64,000 nt of DNA from Trematomus loennbergii (Eukaryota; Chordata; Actinopteri; Perciformes; Nototheniidae): the NCBI GenBank assembly GCA_012861695.1, contig JAAOOA010000328.1, positions 1 through 64,000 of the forward strand, given 5' to 3'. The translations under genes were made by a program, and so were the position numbers. This document shows positions 46,241 to 57,349 of the stretch, piece after piece (position 1 is the stretch's first letter; every line of letters starts with the position of its first letter). Below the pieces are notes generated by a model. That model ran no database searches. It had not been told where the DNA came from and worked only from the letters and a program-made list of their open reading frames with translations.

Positions 46241-46773
46241 TGTTATGTCAAGTCTTGGACCTTCTCAATATAACTATAATTTAATTACAGTTTCCAGATA
46301 TTGGAAGAGGCCTATGAGTCTCTTTGCTAATTATCAATGGTCTTTGCAATTAACAGCAGATGTACCCATGTTAAGTAAATTGGCAAAGGTCAGAGGAACT
46401 CCAAGAAGGTCTTCCTCAGATATAATACAGTTAAAGTCTTGTTAGTTAGTGGTTCATATCCACCATGCATTAGCTAAGAAACGATAAGGATGTTGGTGTG
46501 TTAGTTAATGTAAAGAAATGTATGTGCGCTCATGTGCAGACGATATATATAGTTTGTTAATTGGATAATTCATATCCTGCAAGGTTTTCTTGTGTTCGCG
46601 GGACCATTTCTGCGATTGGTTGCTCTTGAAGCAAGGTAATGTTTCCCCATTGTTGTTTAGTGGTGCGCAACTAAATAATAATGATTAATCTCAACTATTT
46701 CTGTGTTTGTGTTTCATTGATTCCTCTCTGTTTCATTCTTTCATGTTGTGTGAGTACTTGGATCGCCACAACA
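46241..46773 (+). repeat. 3' LTR of the inner element (533 bp), with an internal deletion
   Basis: Collinear with 39570-40258 but missing roughly 39922-40075: CCTGCAAGG is followed at once by TTTTCTTGTGTTCGCGGGA. The lost part holds a TATA-like CTATATAATG and probably the U3 promoter region. Confidence 0.93.
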
Positions 46774-47911
46774 GTACGAAAACAGGACCCTTTACTCCAA
46801 GAAAAGGCAGAGGGGGATACACTTGTTTCGAATTAACCAGCGCCTCCCCTAAATTTAATCTGGGTAATGTTTCCTCTGACTGGTGCAACAGCACTCTAGC
46901 AGGTAATATGGTAGGTCAGTGGGCCAGGGGTGGGCTTTACTATTATTGTGGCGGCCGACGGTTGTATACCAGAATTCCGGAAGCATCAATAGGACTTTGT
47001 GCAATGACCCGCCTCCATGCCCCTTTGACATTACTAGGTGATAGGTTAATTCCCCTCGATGCGAAACACGTCTCGAACGGTCAGTTAGCTAACCGACGGC
47101 GAAGACACGTTTTAAACAAAAGAGACGCAGAGGTCAACTTTGACCTTTCCAGTAACTCCCCTACTTACATTGACTCCATAGGAATCCCTCGGGGGGTCCC
47201 TAATGAGTACAAATTAGCTGACCAGATCGCGGCAGGGTTCGAAAATATTCCTATCATTTCAGCTTTTCTTCCCATTACCCCTAACAAAAATGTAGACAGG
47301 ATTAACTTTGTACATTACAATGTCCTCCGTTTAGCGAACCTCACTAGGGACGCAGTAGAAGGCCTAGCTGAACAGTTAGGGCCTACCTCCCTTATGGCTG
47401 TACAAAATAGAATGGCGTTGGATATGCTTCTGGCGGAGAAAGGGGGTGTTTGCGCAATGTTTGGTGATATGTGCTGCACATTTATTCCCAACAACACGGC
47501 GCCTGACGGTTCCGTGACTAAAGCCTTAGAGGGTCTACGCACCCTATCCAAAACCATGCATGAACAATCAGGGATCAACAATCCTATGGAAGAATGGATG
47601 ACAAACATGTTTGGTAAATGGAAAAGTTTAATAATGTCTCTTCTAATTTCTGTGGCTACTTTTATTGTCATTTTAGTGACATGTGGTTGTTGTGTGTGCC
47701 TTGTATCCGCTCATTGTGTGTTAGACTCATCAGTTCCACCATTGAGGGAAAAGCTGCCCCTTCCCCTTCGTACCAACTGCCCTTGTTGGCTTACGCGTCG
47801 GAGGGGGAAGAGCACGATGACTCAGCCGACAAGGACGAATTTTTTAACATATTTTGGTCTCCCTCCACTGTCATAAGAAGTTGTTATGGTGAACTGTTCC
47901 TAAAGGTTTAA
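46774..47911 (+). pseudogene. Retroviral env: end of surface subunit and transmembrane subunit, nearly open
   Basis: An open frame runs from the LTR junction to 47876. It holds surface-subunit sequence with Cys residues, a basic cleavage-type stretch (RRRRHVLNKR, about 47092-47121), a hydrophobic fusion-like region near 47230-47280, a heptad-like helix, the CX6CC motif (C at 47451, CC at 47472-47477) that links surface and transmembrane subunits in gamma-type envelopes, and a membrane span near 47630-47690 followed by CGCCVC. Close to the end of the span the frame slips; the continuation SLCVRLISSTIEGK is in the next frame and stops at 47911. The N-terminal 22 codons of the long ORF are LTR sequence, not env. 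Separation from its own 5' part by 7.2 kb makes it inactive as a whole gene. Confidence 0.82.
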
Positions 47912-48030
47912 AGTGCTCTAAATCCCAGCTTCTGATGGATTTATATAAATGTTGGGACAGACACAGTAGAAAAGAATGACAGTGGTTATGTTTCAAATGC
48001 TATGTATATGTTGGTCTCGTGAGGTGAGAT

Positions 48031-48041
48031 CAAAAGAGGGA
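48031..48041 (+). other. Polypurine tract of the outer retrovirus
   Basis: CAAAAGAGGGA lies one base before TAAAGTAAAC, the LTR start deduced independently from the GTAG duplication. Confidence 0.65.
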
Positions 48042-48042
48042 T

Positions 48043-48828
48043 TAAAGTAAACAGATATGGTTCTAAACTGTATTGAAGTAAACATGTATTATTTTGAACT
48101 GTATTTTAGTGAACATGTATTGTTTGAACTGTTTTAAGTAATCCTCACTTACACTCACTGACCCAGATATCCTGCTACACACACATACACCTCCTCCCAC
48201 CAGCACACACACATATTCTTTTCAAGGTTCTTTCTGGGCATCAATATATCTGTGTACAATGTTTGGTTGTCTGGGAAAGAATAGTTTGTGTGAAATATTC
48301 CTTGGGAAAGTAAAGGAGTGAATACAGGTGCAGAGATAAAGATTGACTCTGTCCTTGTGTACTTCCGAAAATCTCACGCTCTGCTCAGAAGAAACATACT
48401 TTTTCCCATAACTCTGATTCGCTGTATTAGACCCGACCAGAAGTGAATCCAACCAGTAAAAACACCTGGGGGAGTGAGCAGCTCACACAGCTCCTCCCCA
48501 CGGACTCTCTGATTCGCTTCGGAGTAAAATGGGACGGAAGAGTCTCCGCCCCAAAATATGTTTATGAATACTGTTGTTTATTCATGCAAAATGCTTCCTG
48601 TTTCTGACTGGCTGGTCCCGATACCTGTATTGCCGGCAGGAGAACTGGAAGTCCAGAGTACTCTGTAAACTTGTATAAGTGTTTTTTACCAGTAAAATCA
48701 GATTATTGTTATAACCTTTATTCCGGTGTTTTGAACTCCTTCTTTTATTAAATCTAACCAGGCTCATCCAACGAACGGCGCGTAGCGGAGGTGGGCTTTA
48801 AGCCACCACCACGGTGTTTGCTACAACA
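48043..48828 (+). repeat. 3' LTR of the outer retrovirus (786 bp)
   Basis: Starts TAAAGTAAACAGATATGG and ends TTTGCTACAACA, followed by GTAG. The first 40 bp match 30835-30874 and the last ~627 bp match 33631-34262. The first two bases are TA rather than the usual TG. Confidence 0.88.
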
Positions 48829-48832
48829 GTAG

Positions 48833-49250
48833 TCCCCACACCTTGAAGAGACCTCCATAGAAACCCGAGAGATTGTTCAGGCGTAATCCTTTCAGGTCCA
48901 TGAGGAACAGCGACTCAGCCAGACCCAGCCCACCACAGCGCTCCAACAAGGCCCGAGCTACGGGTCTCCAGACCAGGTCAGCAGGTCCAGTCAGGAACCT
49001 CTGGAGGAACCGGAGCCTGAAGGCAGCCCCTCTGCCTGCCAGGTGAACCAGGCCATGTCCCCCTCCTCCGTTGGCAGGAACAGGACGCTCTGAGGGACCC
49101 AGTGCATATGGTCCCAGAAGAAAACCACCACAAATAAAGATGCTCTCTTAGCATCCCCTCGAGCATCGTCAATCTTTAAAGAGCCCAGCTGTATGTCACT
49201 CATCATGACATGATAGTTGCATCCTAACAAAAACCTGGCTGAAGAAAAAT
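48833..49250 (-). pseudogene. LINE ORF2 fragment, right of the retrovirus
   Basis: On the minus strand conserved post-RT LINE sequence is split over frames: VLFLPTEEGDMAWFTWQA, LLERCGGLGLAESLFLMDLK, then GFYGGLFKVWG up to the GTAG site. The RT catalytic region and endonuclease are missing between here and ORF1. Continues at 30830 after the retrovirus. Confidence 0.7.
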
Positions 49251-50106
49251 AAAAGAGAAAAAATAAATGTACTTATTCATCATTCTTTGCAGTTTGCTCT
49301 CGAATCTTCTGCAGTATCTTCTTTAGCCTGTGCTTCTCTGGGCTGCTGAAGACAGGTTCCCCGAAGGCTTCTGGGCGCCGCATGAGAGCCCTGGCAGAAT
49401 CATGAAATAACCTCAAATCAACAAAGAAATCCTCTAGCTTCACCGCCCCCCCTCATCCCCTTAGTTTCCTTCAGAAAGGATCTGATCCTCTGGAAAGAGT
49501 ACTCCTCTCCCTTTTCTACCTCAACCATGTCAAAGAATGACTCACTGTCACTGTCCTCTGAGTCCTCTGAGACTCCCTCTGGCTGAGAGGAGGAACGCAG
49601 CGACTCTGTCCTTGACACCTTCCCTTTCTGTGCCACACTGCCTTCGCTCACTTCTTCGTTTTTCCTTTGAACAGGTAACCTTAATAAATCCTCATCCATT
49701 ACCACATCCTCCAGAACAGACTCAGCCACTCTGGCTGCAGTGTGCTCACTATCTGCTTCCTGTGTGACCTGAGTGTCTGTGTGTGTGTGTGATACTGTGT
49801 GTACCTGCCTGTGTGCTTTCTGTGTGTGAAACAGTTGGCTCTGCCACGGACCGACTGACCGGCGGTTCCACCACCGGCGGCGCCGCAGGCACGGACACCG
49901 GAGGCCCCGCCACGGGTGCGGCAACCGGAGGCCCCGGGCACGCGCGGATCAGGTGACCTTCCGCTCCACAACCAAAACATCTGAAGATGTCAGGAGTAAC
50001 ATATACAGTATAAACAAAATCATCAATTTTGAAAGTGAGAGCCAGATTCAGATCCTCTTCATCCTTCTTCAGGACCATCAGCACCTGTCTCCTAAAATAC
50101 ACAACA
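49251..50106 (-). pseudogene. LINE ORF1 (C-terminal two thirds) with a CCHC zinc knuckle
   Basis: The minus-strand frame begins YFRRQVLMVLKKDEEDLNLA at the hAT junction, then CFGCGAEGHLIRACP (C-x2-C-x4-H-x4-C knuckle, about 49935-49985), a Pro/Val-rich linker and an acidic Ser-rich region ending YSFQRIRSFLKETKG. The layout fits nucleic-acid-binding ORF1 of fish L1/Tx1-type LINEs. A frame change lies near 49760-49900, and a TG-rich patch sits at 49775-49800. The 5' part of ORF1 continues at 52958 beyond the inserted hAT element. Confidence 0.72.
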
Positions 50107-52957
50107 CAGGGTCGGCTCTAGAACAAATCGAATGGGGGGGCAATCATTTACCATGGGGGGGCACACACTGCCGTCAACAACCAACACACAAACACCAACA
50201 CAACTTAAATTTCAAAAAACATGCTGTAAAGTCTATTGTCTTTCACATACACTGCAGGGTGTAGTGCTATCTTATAGCGCACCTATGATTTGTGCATACA
50301 CGGTCGTGACACGACCACCAACACAGAAACATATGGAGGCCACCATATAAAAAGTGTGCAAATGTATTTAGTATCCTATCCATGTGAACATGTTTTAGGT
50401 GGGGGGTGGACCTCACCTCCTCTAGGGGGGTCCGGGGGCATGCTCCCACGGGAAGATTTTTTTTTAAAATATTGAAGTTGAAAGCATCAATCTGGTGCAC
50501 TTTGAGAGCAACATGAAGAGATCTATGCCTACATCTCTCAACACCCATTGAGAAACAGAACTGGAAACAGATGAACTTTTTCTTCATGGATATTTGACTA
50601 ATCACTCCCCTTTCAAACTGTACTCTTGTTTTACTGTCCCATAGTATTTCATATCTGTTTTCATTTATTCTCTTATTTTTAATAACTATAATGATCATAT
50701 AAAGGTGTTCCTCGCAAATACTTGTTTACATAAATGGTGACCAAAACGTTTCAGACCCACTGAGATAACTTAGACTAAAGTGAACTATCTAAACACTGAG
50801 AGAGTCCTTTAGCTCACTGAGCTGACGTTATAAGATCCTCTCAGTCTGACAGGAGGACTCTCCTCCACCTTGGTGTAGAAACAGCTCTTTATATCCGTTA
50901 GCTTAGCTAGCTAACCAGATGCTAACAACAACATTCCACGTTACCGCTCGAGCACTCAGAAGATGCGCTTGTGCCACACACACAGAGCCCCAGAAGTACT
51001 TGTACTGTACTGTATATTGAAAAGGAATCTACTTCGAACCAATGTTAATACCTAGGCCGTCTCCGATACCGAACTCCGGTGCTGATAAGGCTCCGGTGAA
51101 CGGCCGTCCAATCTTTTTAGGACTTCAAAAACCCCCAGAATATACACGCAAGATCAACGTAATCTGCTTAGGGGGGCGTTTACAACGTGGCCTCTAACAC
51201 CACGCTGCCCGTCGTATCACTATTTTAGGCACTAAAGCGTCGGTCTCCGACCGCCAGGATAGCAAGACGGTGTGTATGGTGTAGTAGGTGTTGGTGGGCT
51301 GGTAGAACCCAGAGCAGTATCAAAACTGCCCCTGGAGGAGAATCCCTCTGTTAATGGGAGACCCCTTGGTAATAGGGCAGCTTCAGAACCCACAGTCCCT
51401 AACCCCACCCTCTGTTGATCCCCAAATATATCAATCAAAACAATGCAAATGTGATATCAAACACAGCCAAACATTAATGTCACAGCAGTGACACTACCAG
51501 CCAGAGTGAAGTCTTAATATCACAGCAGTGATATTACCACATCAGCAGAGCATATGTCAACCACCTCAACCACAGTAACCAATGTGAAACTATAGTTTAA
51601 CCTTAGCAGAGTTTATATTCCCCTTAAACAATTTAAAATCCAAATGATCAACTAATGTCAGCCTTTTCCAAGGTAGGGTATTCTTACCTCACTCTAAGAC
51701 CAAGCAGATACCTTCAGAGACCACGAGAGAGAGACCAGGAGTTTGGGTCGAAGTGTACAAAGTACAAACCGGATTTATTAAGGTTTTAACAAAAATTGAG
51801 GATAAAAAAAGAATCCTTAAAAAATAATAAAGACAACAAGTCAAAATACAATAGCAACAGGTTCACAAGTCAATGTCCTCAAGCCCCCTCTTCCTTCTTC
51901 CATCCTTCTTTATAGTTTTCTTCCTCCTCCCTCTCTGCATCAGGTCGTCTCCCCCTTTCTCTCTTCGGTCAGAAGGAGGTCACAACAGTTCAACTTTTAA
52001 TTATTGAACATTCAAAAATGTAAGGTTTAAAAATTAAACAAATACAAACTTATAGTAATGATATGTAATTTTAAGGAGAGGGAATATGAAACATTTTCAT
52101 GAAAGCAGAACAAATTGTCAATGTCATGTTTTAGTCTCAAGTTCTTTTCTTTAAACATTTCAATTTCAAATATGCAAACTTTATACTTTAATTCATTAGA
52201 CAATAAGGACAGCTTGTCTCTACAATTCGCTGGCCCAGGAAGTTGATTGAATCTGTGTGTAGGTCGCCTGCATCCTGTGCCTCATTGTCTTCATACCCGC
52301 TGTAACCGCTCTCAAGGTGTCAAAAACCACAAGCGCCTTCTCAGAATGGTAGATGGAACTTTTACGCTTTTATTGCCCCATCTAGAATGCGTAATGCGCA
52401 TAGGTCAAAAGTTCAGGATGTTCTATCTAGTTCACATGCCTGGTCTCACTGTCTGAAAAGACATGATGGAAACATACACCCTTTCCATTCACAGCCAATT
52501 TAGCATCTTTTTATCAATGGTAAGCTTAATAGAGGTAGGTGAGGTAAAGGTCAGGTCTGACATGGACACTTACACAGCAGAACTGTCAACAATATCATAT
52601 TATTTTCGATGGCTTTACTGTATAATCAGTGTAACAGTAGAACAGATCGCCACTGGGCTTTCATCTAAACACACAGCCACGTAATGATAACAAAACAAAA
52701 GTCGGGGGTCATTGGTCAAGCAACACACCAATTAGAGAGCAGCAGTGAGCACACCTCAGGCTGTGTTTTATATTTGTATTCTTTATTTCTGATTTATTTC
52801 ACACAAAAAACTTTTAGTGGAAACGTTTTCACTTATGATTAAAAAAAAAAAAAAAACGGCAAAGTGGCAAGGCTTGCCCGCCCTGCGTTGGGGGGGGGCA
52901 CAGTGACTCATTTGGGGGGGCATGGCCCACAAATGACCCCCCATGACGCCGACCCTG
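50107..52957. mobile_element. hAT element (2.85 kb) inserted in LINE ORF1
   Basis: Ends CAGGGTCGGCTCTAGAAC and CCATGACGCCGACCCTG share a 10-bp inverted terminus CAGGGTCGGC. The flanks ACACAACA (50099-50106) and ACACAACG (52958-52965) are an 8-bp duplication with one change. LINE ORF1 continues across the insertion in the same frame. No transposase ORF remains inside, so it is non-autonomous or decayed. G-rich subterminal runs (GGGGGGG near 50134, 50155, 52890 and 52911) occur at both ends. Confidence 0.85.
51440..52225 (-). repeat. Possible antisense solo LTR inside the hAT element
   Basis: On the minus strand the segment starts near TGTAGAGACAAGCTG (52225), includes TTAATAAATCCGGTTTGTAC (a poly(A)-signal-like site near 51780) and a CT-rich tract. 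The style suggests an LTR, but no duplicated target could be found. Confidence 0.25.
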
Positions 52958-53101
52958 ACACAACGTGCTTGAGTTGCGGGGATTTACATAGCCCAGGGGG
53001 ATCATCTTAATGGGAGACGCAAGCTGCCCGTATCGAGCCAGCTCTCTCTCCAACAACTCGTTTTCAGAAACATCACGAATACAGAGACACAGACACATCA
53101 T
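52958..53101 (-). pseudogene. LINE ORF1, N-proximal fragment
   Basis: The minus strand reads DVSENELLERELARYGQLAS then PIKMIPLG in ORF1 style, running into the hAT junction where the next residues at 50102 continue the frame. Upstream of 53101 the similarity fades into AT-rich DNA. Confidence 0.6.
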
Positions 53102-53221
53102 TTAAATAAGAGTTTTTAAATTAAATTATTGGTAAAGAATAAACATCTTAAAGTAAATAACAAAAACAATAGCCCTTAACCCTGTAAGGCCCCCGGTTGT
53201 AATTTTACAACATTACTTTAA
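53102..53221. other. AT-rich spacer
   Basis: Nothing recognisable between the LINE remnant and the hAT terminus. Confidence 0.5.
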
Positions 53222-55640
53222 GCCATGGGTCGGCAACAGGCGGCCCGCGGGCCATTGTTGGCCCGCCAGCAATAATATTTGGCCCGTAATTTTGAGAATA
53301 AAAAATAATTTTTTTTTTTTTTTTTTACAACATCGGACCGACAGTCACACATATAGGCTATAATGTCCGAATAGTGAATCTACCTACACCTGAAGAATGC
53401 TTATTGTACTTTTATCCATGTTGAGAATGACACACAGCACAGGCACAATCAGGCAGCGGGATGCACTGACGCTGATAGTGGATCAATAGCTGGACAGCGC
53501 GTGGTGCTGAAATAGCCAACATTCGGTGTGTGGTTTGAAAAAAATAACACCAGCTCACTAAATCATTCAAACGTAATGTTTACTATATGTGAACAGTAAC
53601 AAAGTTCAGTCAAAACATTGACAACCCAATTGGAGAAGCCACTTGATCATGGAGGGCGAGGGATGGTGGTGCATATGCTCCTGAAACGACAGAGCAAACA
53701 CGATAATAATTACAATGAGCCATTAATTCAAAAATATAAAAAATATAATTAGGCTATTAAATACAATTACGACAGGCTTGGTACTCACTTAATGTGAAAA
53801 CTGACATCTCCCATCGGTCACTATTTTTTGGATATCTGGTGATATGGACGTCACTTTAATCCGCAGGCAGTTCTCGAGGTTTTTATGGGTCAATCGATTC
53901 CTCTCGTGCGTCTTTATCGCATTCATTGAAGAAAAGGACGACTCGCATGTATAGGGAAGGGAAGGAACATTGTGAGCACATAAAATGTGAGTGTCTTGAT
54001 CGGCTGTACTCCTCTGAGCTTAGCACCCAAAAGGCACTCACAGACTCCGCACTTCTGAGCGCATCGCTGACCAGGGAGCTTGTTTGAAAATCAATTAGCT
54101 CCATTTCTAATGTCTAAGGAGGGGATCATTTGTTTCGCCTGGGAGGTGAAGTCTCCACTTGGTCGGACTGTGAGAGGATCGCGTACAAAGGCAATGATGT
54201 CTTTTGGGATGGAGTAGTCCTCAAACCTTGACGTGAAGTTGGCCCGTAGCTGCTTGATGAAGTCCACCATCAGCTCTGTCACTTGTCCCAGTGCCTGTGA
54301 TTTTAGTGTACTGAAATGGAGGAGCCTGCAGTGGATATGTCTGACTTGAACAACTCCAGCTTCCTCGTGAAGGATTCAAGCTTTTCAATCATGTCCACTA
54401 TGGTTTTGCCTCTCCCCTGTAGCTGCAGGTTAAGCTGGTTTAGGTGGCCAAATATATCCGCTAAAAATGCTACATTGGACATGAACTTTTCGTCTCCCAG
54501 AAGGGCAAGGTGGTCAGCTGCTGCCCTAATCTGGCTCAATCTAAGAAACGCCTTGATCTCATCCAGTAGCGCACAGAAGCGGTCCAACGCTTTCCCTTTG
54601 CTCAACCAGCGCACGTCATTGTGAAGCAGCAGGTCATCGTGCGTGGCCTCTTCTGACTCAGCCACAAGTTGTCGGAAAAGCCGATGCTGGGTGCTTGATG
54701 TACCCCTGACAAAATTAATGACACGCATCACTTTGTCCATAACTTCCTTTAGCTCACCACTGAGTTTGGTACAAAGGACACTCTGGTGGATGAGACAGTG
54801 CAGTCCATGCATTTGGGGGGCGTGCTCCTTCAACCTGCTTACCAGACCTCTGTGCTTTCCACCATAGCAGGAGCCCCGTCTGTCACGATTAGGGTAACCC
54901 TCTCAAATGACAATGAATGCAGCCTAAACAACTCTTCCAGTTTCGTAAATATAACGTCCCCAGTGGTGTGCCCTTCTAATGGAATAAGAGACGGCAGCTC
55001 TTCCCTGAACTCCTTTCCATCAAAATATCTAACATCGACGCACAACTGGGCTACATCTGTACTGTCAGTGCTCTCGTCAATGGCTAAGGAAAAGTAAATG
55101 GCTTGACTGAGACCCTTGATGATTACCCCCTGCACAGCGTCCGACAGTGCTTCTATGCGGCGTATAGCGGACCTCGCAGAGAGGGACACCTGTTTCACTG
55201 ACGCAATGACACCATCCATGGACTTGTCGGTGGCCAGTTCCTCCAAAACAGTCACCATCACCTCCTTGAAAACCTCTGCGTCAGTGAATGGCCGGTTGTG
55301 CTTTGCGAGCACCCACGACGCCTTTAGGGACGCAGTTGTCACTTTCTGTTGGGCTGTGAGGCCTCGCACCAGGATCCTGCTGCTGTGCGCATAACCTGCT
55401 GTCAGTGCTTCAATCTTGCGCTTTCGTGCCTCTGTCTTGGGGGGAAAGGCCACTTTGAAGGTGTCATGCTTCGTCTCGTGGTGCGCTTAATATAGTATTC
55501 TTTGCAAGCAGCCACAACTTCATTGCAGATAAGACACAAGGGCTTTGCATTGATGAAACCAGGTAGGATGAACGCATAGTTCGCTGTCCAGTCCTCTTTA
55601 AATGCCCGGTTTCACCGTCAACTTTCCTTTTAGACCTTTG
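53222..55640 (-). pseudogene. hAT transposase of the ZBED/GTF2IRD2-like type, frameshifted
   Basis: The minus strand holds, in order: a BED-type finger (CLICNEVVAACKEYYIKRHH, about 55487-55550); FPPKTEARKRKIEALTAGYA; the RNase H-like core with YFSLAIDESTDSTDVAQLCV, TLIVTDGAPAMV (about 54870-54890) and LHCLIHQSVLCTKL; LLHNDVRWLSKGKALDRF; and the C-terminal hAT dimerisation region (SRSRHSHFMC, then NRLTHKNLENCLRIKVTS in another frame near 53850). Frames break at about 55600, 54850, 54300, 54100 and 53900. The terminus GGGTCGGCAACAGGCGGCCC at 53226 looks like the element's 3' end. Similar domesticated genes exist in vertebrates, but this copy is broken. Confidence 0.8.
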
Positions 55641-55684
55641 GAGAGTGACATTACTGCTTTGGATACTGGTCTGGGGGAAGCTGC

Positions 55685-55740
55685 GAGTGGTGTGTGTGTG
55701 TATGTGGTGTGTGTTTGTGTATTTTTGCGTTTGTGTGTAG
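55685..55740. repeat. TG-rich simple sequence
   Basis: Interrupted TGTGTG tracts (GTGTGTGTGTGTATGTGGTG). Confidence 0.8.
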
Positions 55741-56702
55741 GCATTTGCGTACCGACGTACTTGTGAAGCTTTTCCAGGAGGCGGTTAGATCACCGGACGA
55801 CAGAGTCTGTCTCCGTGTGCACAGACGGGGCTGCTGTTAACGTCGGTCTGTACAGCAGAATTGTACTTTACTCCACTAGCACCCCCCCCCCCCGGCTGAC
55901 GTTCGCGATACAACCAGGGGCGCTGCCAGGGATTTTGGGCCCCATGAAAAGTTATCACATTGGGCCACACCAACCAAGCACAACTGCTGTAACCACACCT
56001 CCAGGACCCAACCGACTCGTTTATGCTTTAAATAACTCTACCTGTCCAGGCTTGCATCTATCTTGTAGTCCAATACTAACTGCACAGTATTTACTGACAC
56101 TGAGCTGTGAAAATATAACACAGTGCAGACGTGCAACATTCTGCTGCAGTATAATTCACTATTTGATATAAGACTAACATTCCTGACAATAGATCTCAAT
56201 AGTCATCTTTTATGGTGTAAATGCCTTTTTAATAATAACATTTTTGAATGGAACATTCTCAACATGAATGCATACATCCAAATAAATATAACTTACAAAA
56301 ATACTGTGTTTGAAAAGTATCATTGAAATGAGATGTTAGAGTTTGGTTTTGATAGATATGTTGTATTCCAGTCCCTTCAGATATGTTAAAGTGGCATGGC
56401 ATTCAACACAATACTGCTCACCTCCTTCAGTTGGGAGAAAAGCTGGTTCAGGTTCAGCCTTATGGGGGGACAGGGCTGCTGAGCCTAAAGGTGGATCTGT
56501 TGGTCCTGGCACCAGGGGGAGGGACAACTGGTTTAGTATGAATAGCTGCTAAAAATGTACCTGCATTTATTAAATGTCAGCTAAAAAGCAGTGACATTAA
56601 CCTCTGAATTGTCTGAAACTTATTTTTGAAAGCCTGACTTTGTTCGTCGTTGAGACATGGTACACTTGTAAGTACTAGCATCCCTCCTCACATGCTCTCA
56701 CT
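55741..56702. other. Repeat-derived spacer
   Basis: Contains a poly-C run (55883-55894) followed by CAGGGGCGCTGCCAGGGATT then TTGGGCCCCATGAAAAG, a transposon-like left end at 55916. A possible opposite end is near GGCACCAGGGGGAGGG at 56508. No gene. Confidence 0.4.
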
Positions 56703-56853
56703 GGTTGTTTCTCAATGTCGAGGAAAGCTGCTCCAGAGCCACTATTTCAAGGATACTACGTCATCGAGTGCCACCGAAGGACTGTTCAAATGTCCAGCAT
56801 ACATGTGCTACCAAGCAAGCCTCCTCGACATTGAGAAACACCCACTCTCTGCT
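56703..56853. mobile_element. Short MITE, same family as 7484-7877
   Basis: Ends GTTGTTTCTCAATGTCGAGG and CCTCGACATTGAGAAACACC. The interior is the reverse complement of the 7484-7877 element with an internal deletion. Confidence 0.65.
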
Positions 56854-57349
56854 AGAAAGTGCCGGTGCAGCACATGGATGTATAATAAGAACTGGATACA
56901 GCGTGGGAGGCGGGGTCTCGTTCTTTCCTATGAGAGCTGCTCATTGGCACATGAAGTCAAAATGGCCCAACTTTTGAGAGAGCGAAACGTCACAGATTAC
57001 CCAGCATGCCTGGCTGTCAGAGCAGAAGAACCCGTATGTGCGCTCACAGAGCGTGCGCCCCTTAAGCCCCGCCCCCCGAGCTCCCACTCTTGGCTCACTA
57101 GAATGAATGGAGAGAGAAAATACATCTAGATTCGGCTTTTAGTGCATTTTACAACTTTAAGGACCCCATGTCTAATAAGGGCTATAAAATAGTTCATACT
57201 GGGTAGTTTATTTAGTTTAAAGATTATCCACCGATTTACAGACGTTTCTTTCCCCATGTAAGTCAATGGGAAAAAGTTGTTTTGGGCCAGTGACGTCACG
57301 GACTGATACGGAAGTTGCAGTACCGCCGTTTGGACACAACGAATGTTGG
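56854..57349. other. Repeat-like DNA, no gene
   Basis: Sequence such as GCTATAAAATAGTTCATACT and AAGTCAATGGGAAAAAGTTG with GTGACGTCACGGACTG is the style of dispersed fish repeats; the ORFs here have no features. Confidence 0.4.

Larger units (their letters stand above)
39570..46773 (+). mobile_element. Complete LTR element without coding capacity, nested in env
   Basis: 7.2 kb with LTRs TGTTATGTC...CCACAACA, a GTAC target duplication, tRNA-Gln-type primer site at 40262 and polypurine tract before 46241. The interior (40259-46240, about 6 kb) has no ORF above 118 codons and no gag, protease, RT, integrase or env motif that I can see, although the LTRs differ by only about four or five positions outside one deletion. 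This matches the large non-autonomous LTR elements (LARD type) known from plants, which depend on a partner's proteins. Confidence 0.88.
30835..48828 (+). mobile_element. Endogenous retrovirus provirus, extensively broken
   Basis: Plus-strand provirus with two LTRs (5' split as 30835-30874 and 33631-34262; 3' 48043-48828), a tRNA-Trp-like primer site, gag remnant, pol fragments, env, polypurine tract at 48031-48041 and a GTAG target duplication. It carries at least three later insertions: foreign DNA in the 5' LTR (30875-33630), a LINE tail in pol (36528-36863) and an entire LTR element in env (39570-46773). The pol and env style (GPY/F integrase end, CX6CC env) points to a gamma-like class. 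By eye the LTRs differ at roughly 2% of aligned positions. It lies antisense inside an older LINE. It cannot make virus: protease, RT and the integrase core are missing. Confidence 0.9.

Noticed and set aside
48978..49230. Independent small minus-strand proteins
   Set aside because: They are frame pieces of one decayed LINE ORF2.
54316..55394. Plus-strand ORFs across 54300-55400
   Set aside because: Shadows of the minus-strand hAT transposase, whose order of motifs is clear.
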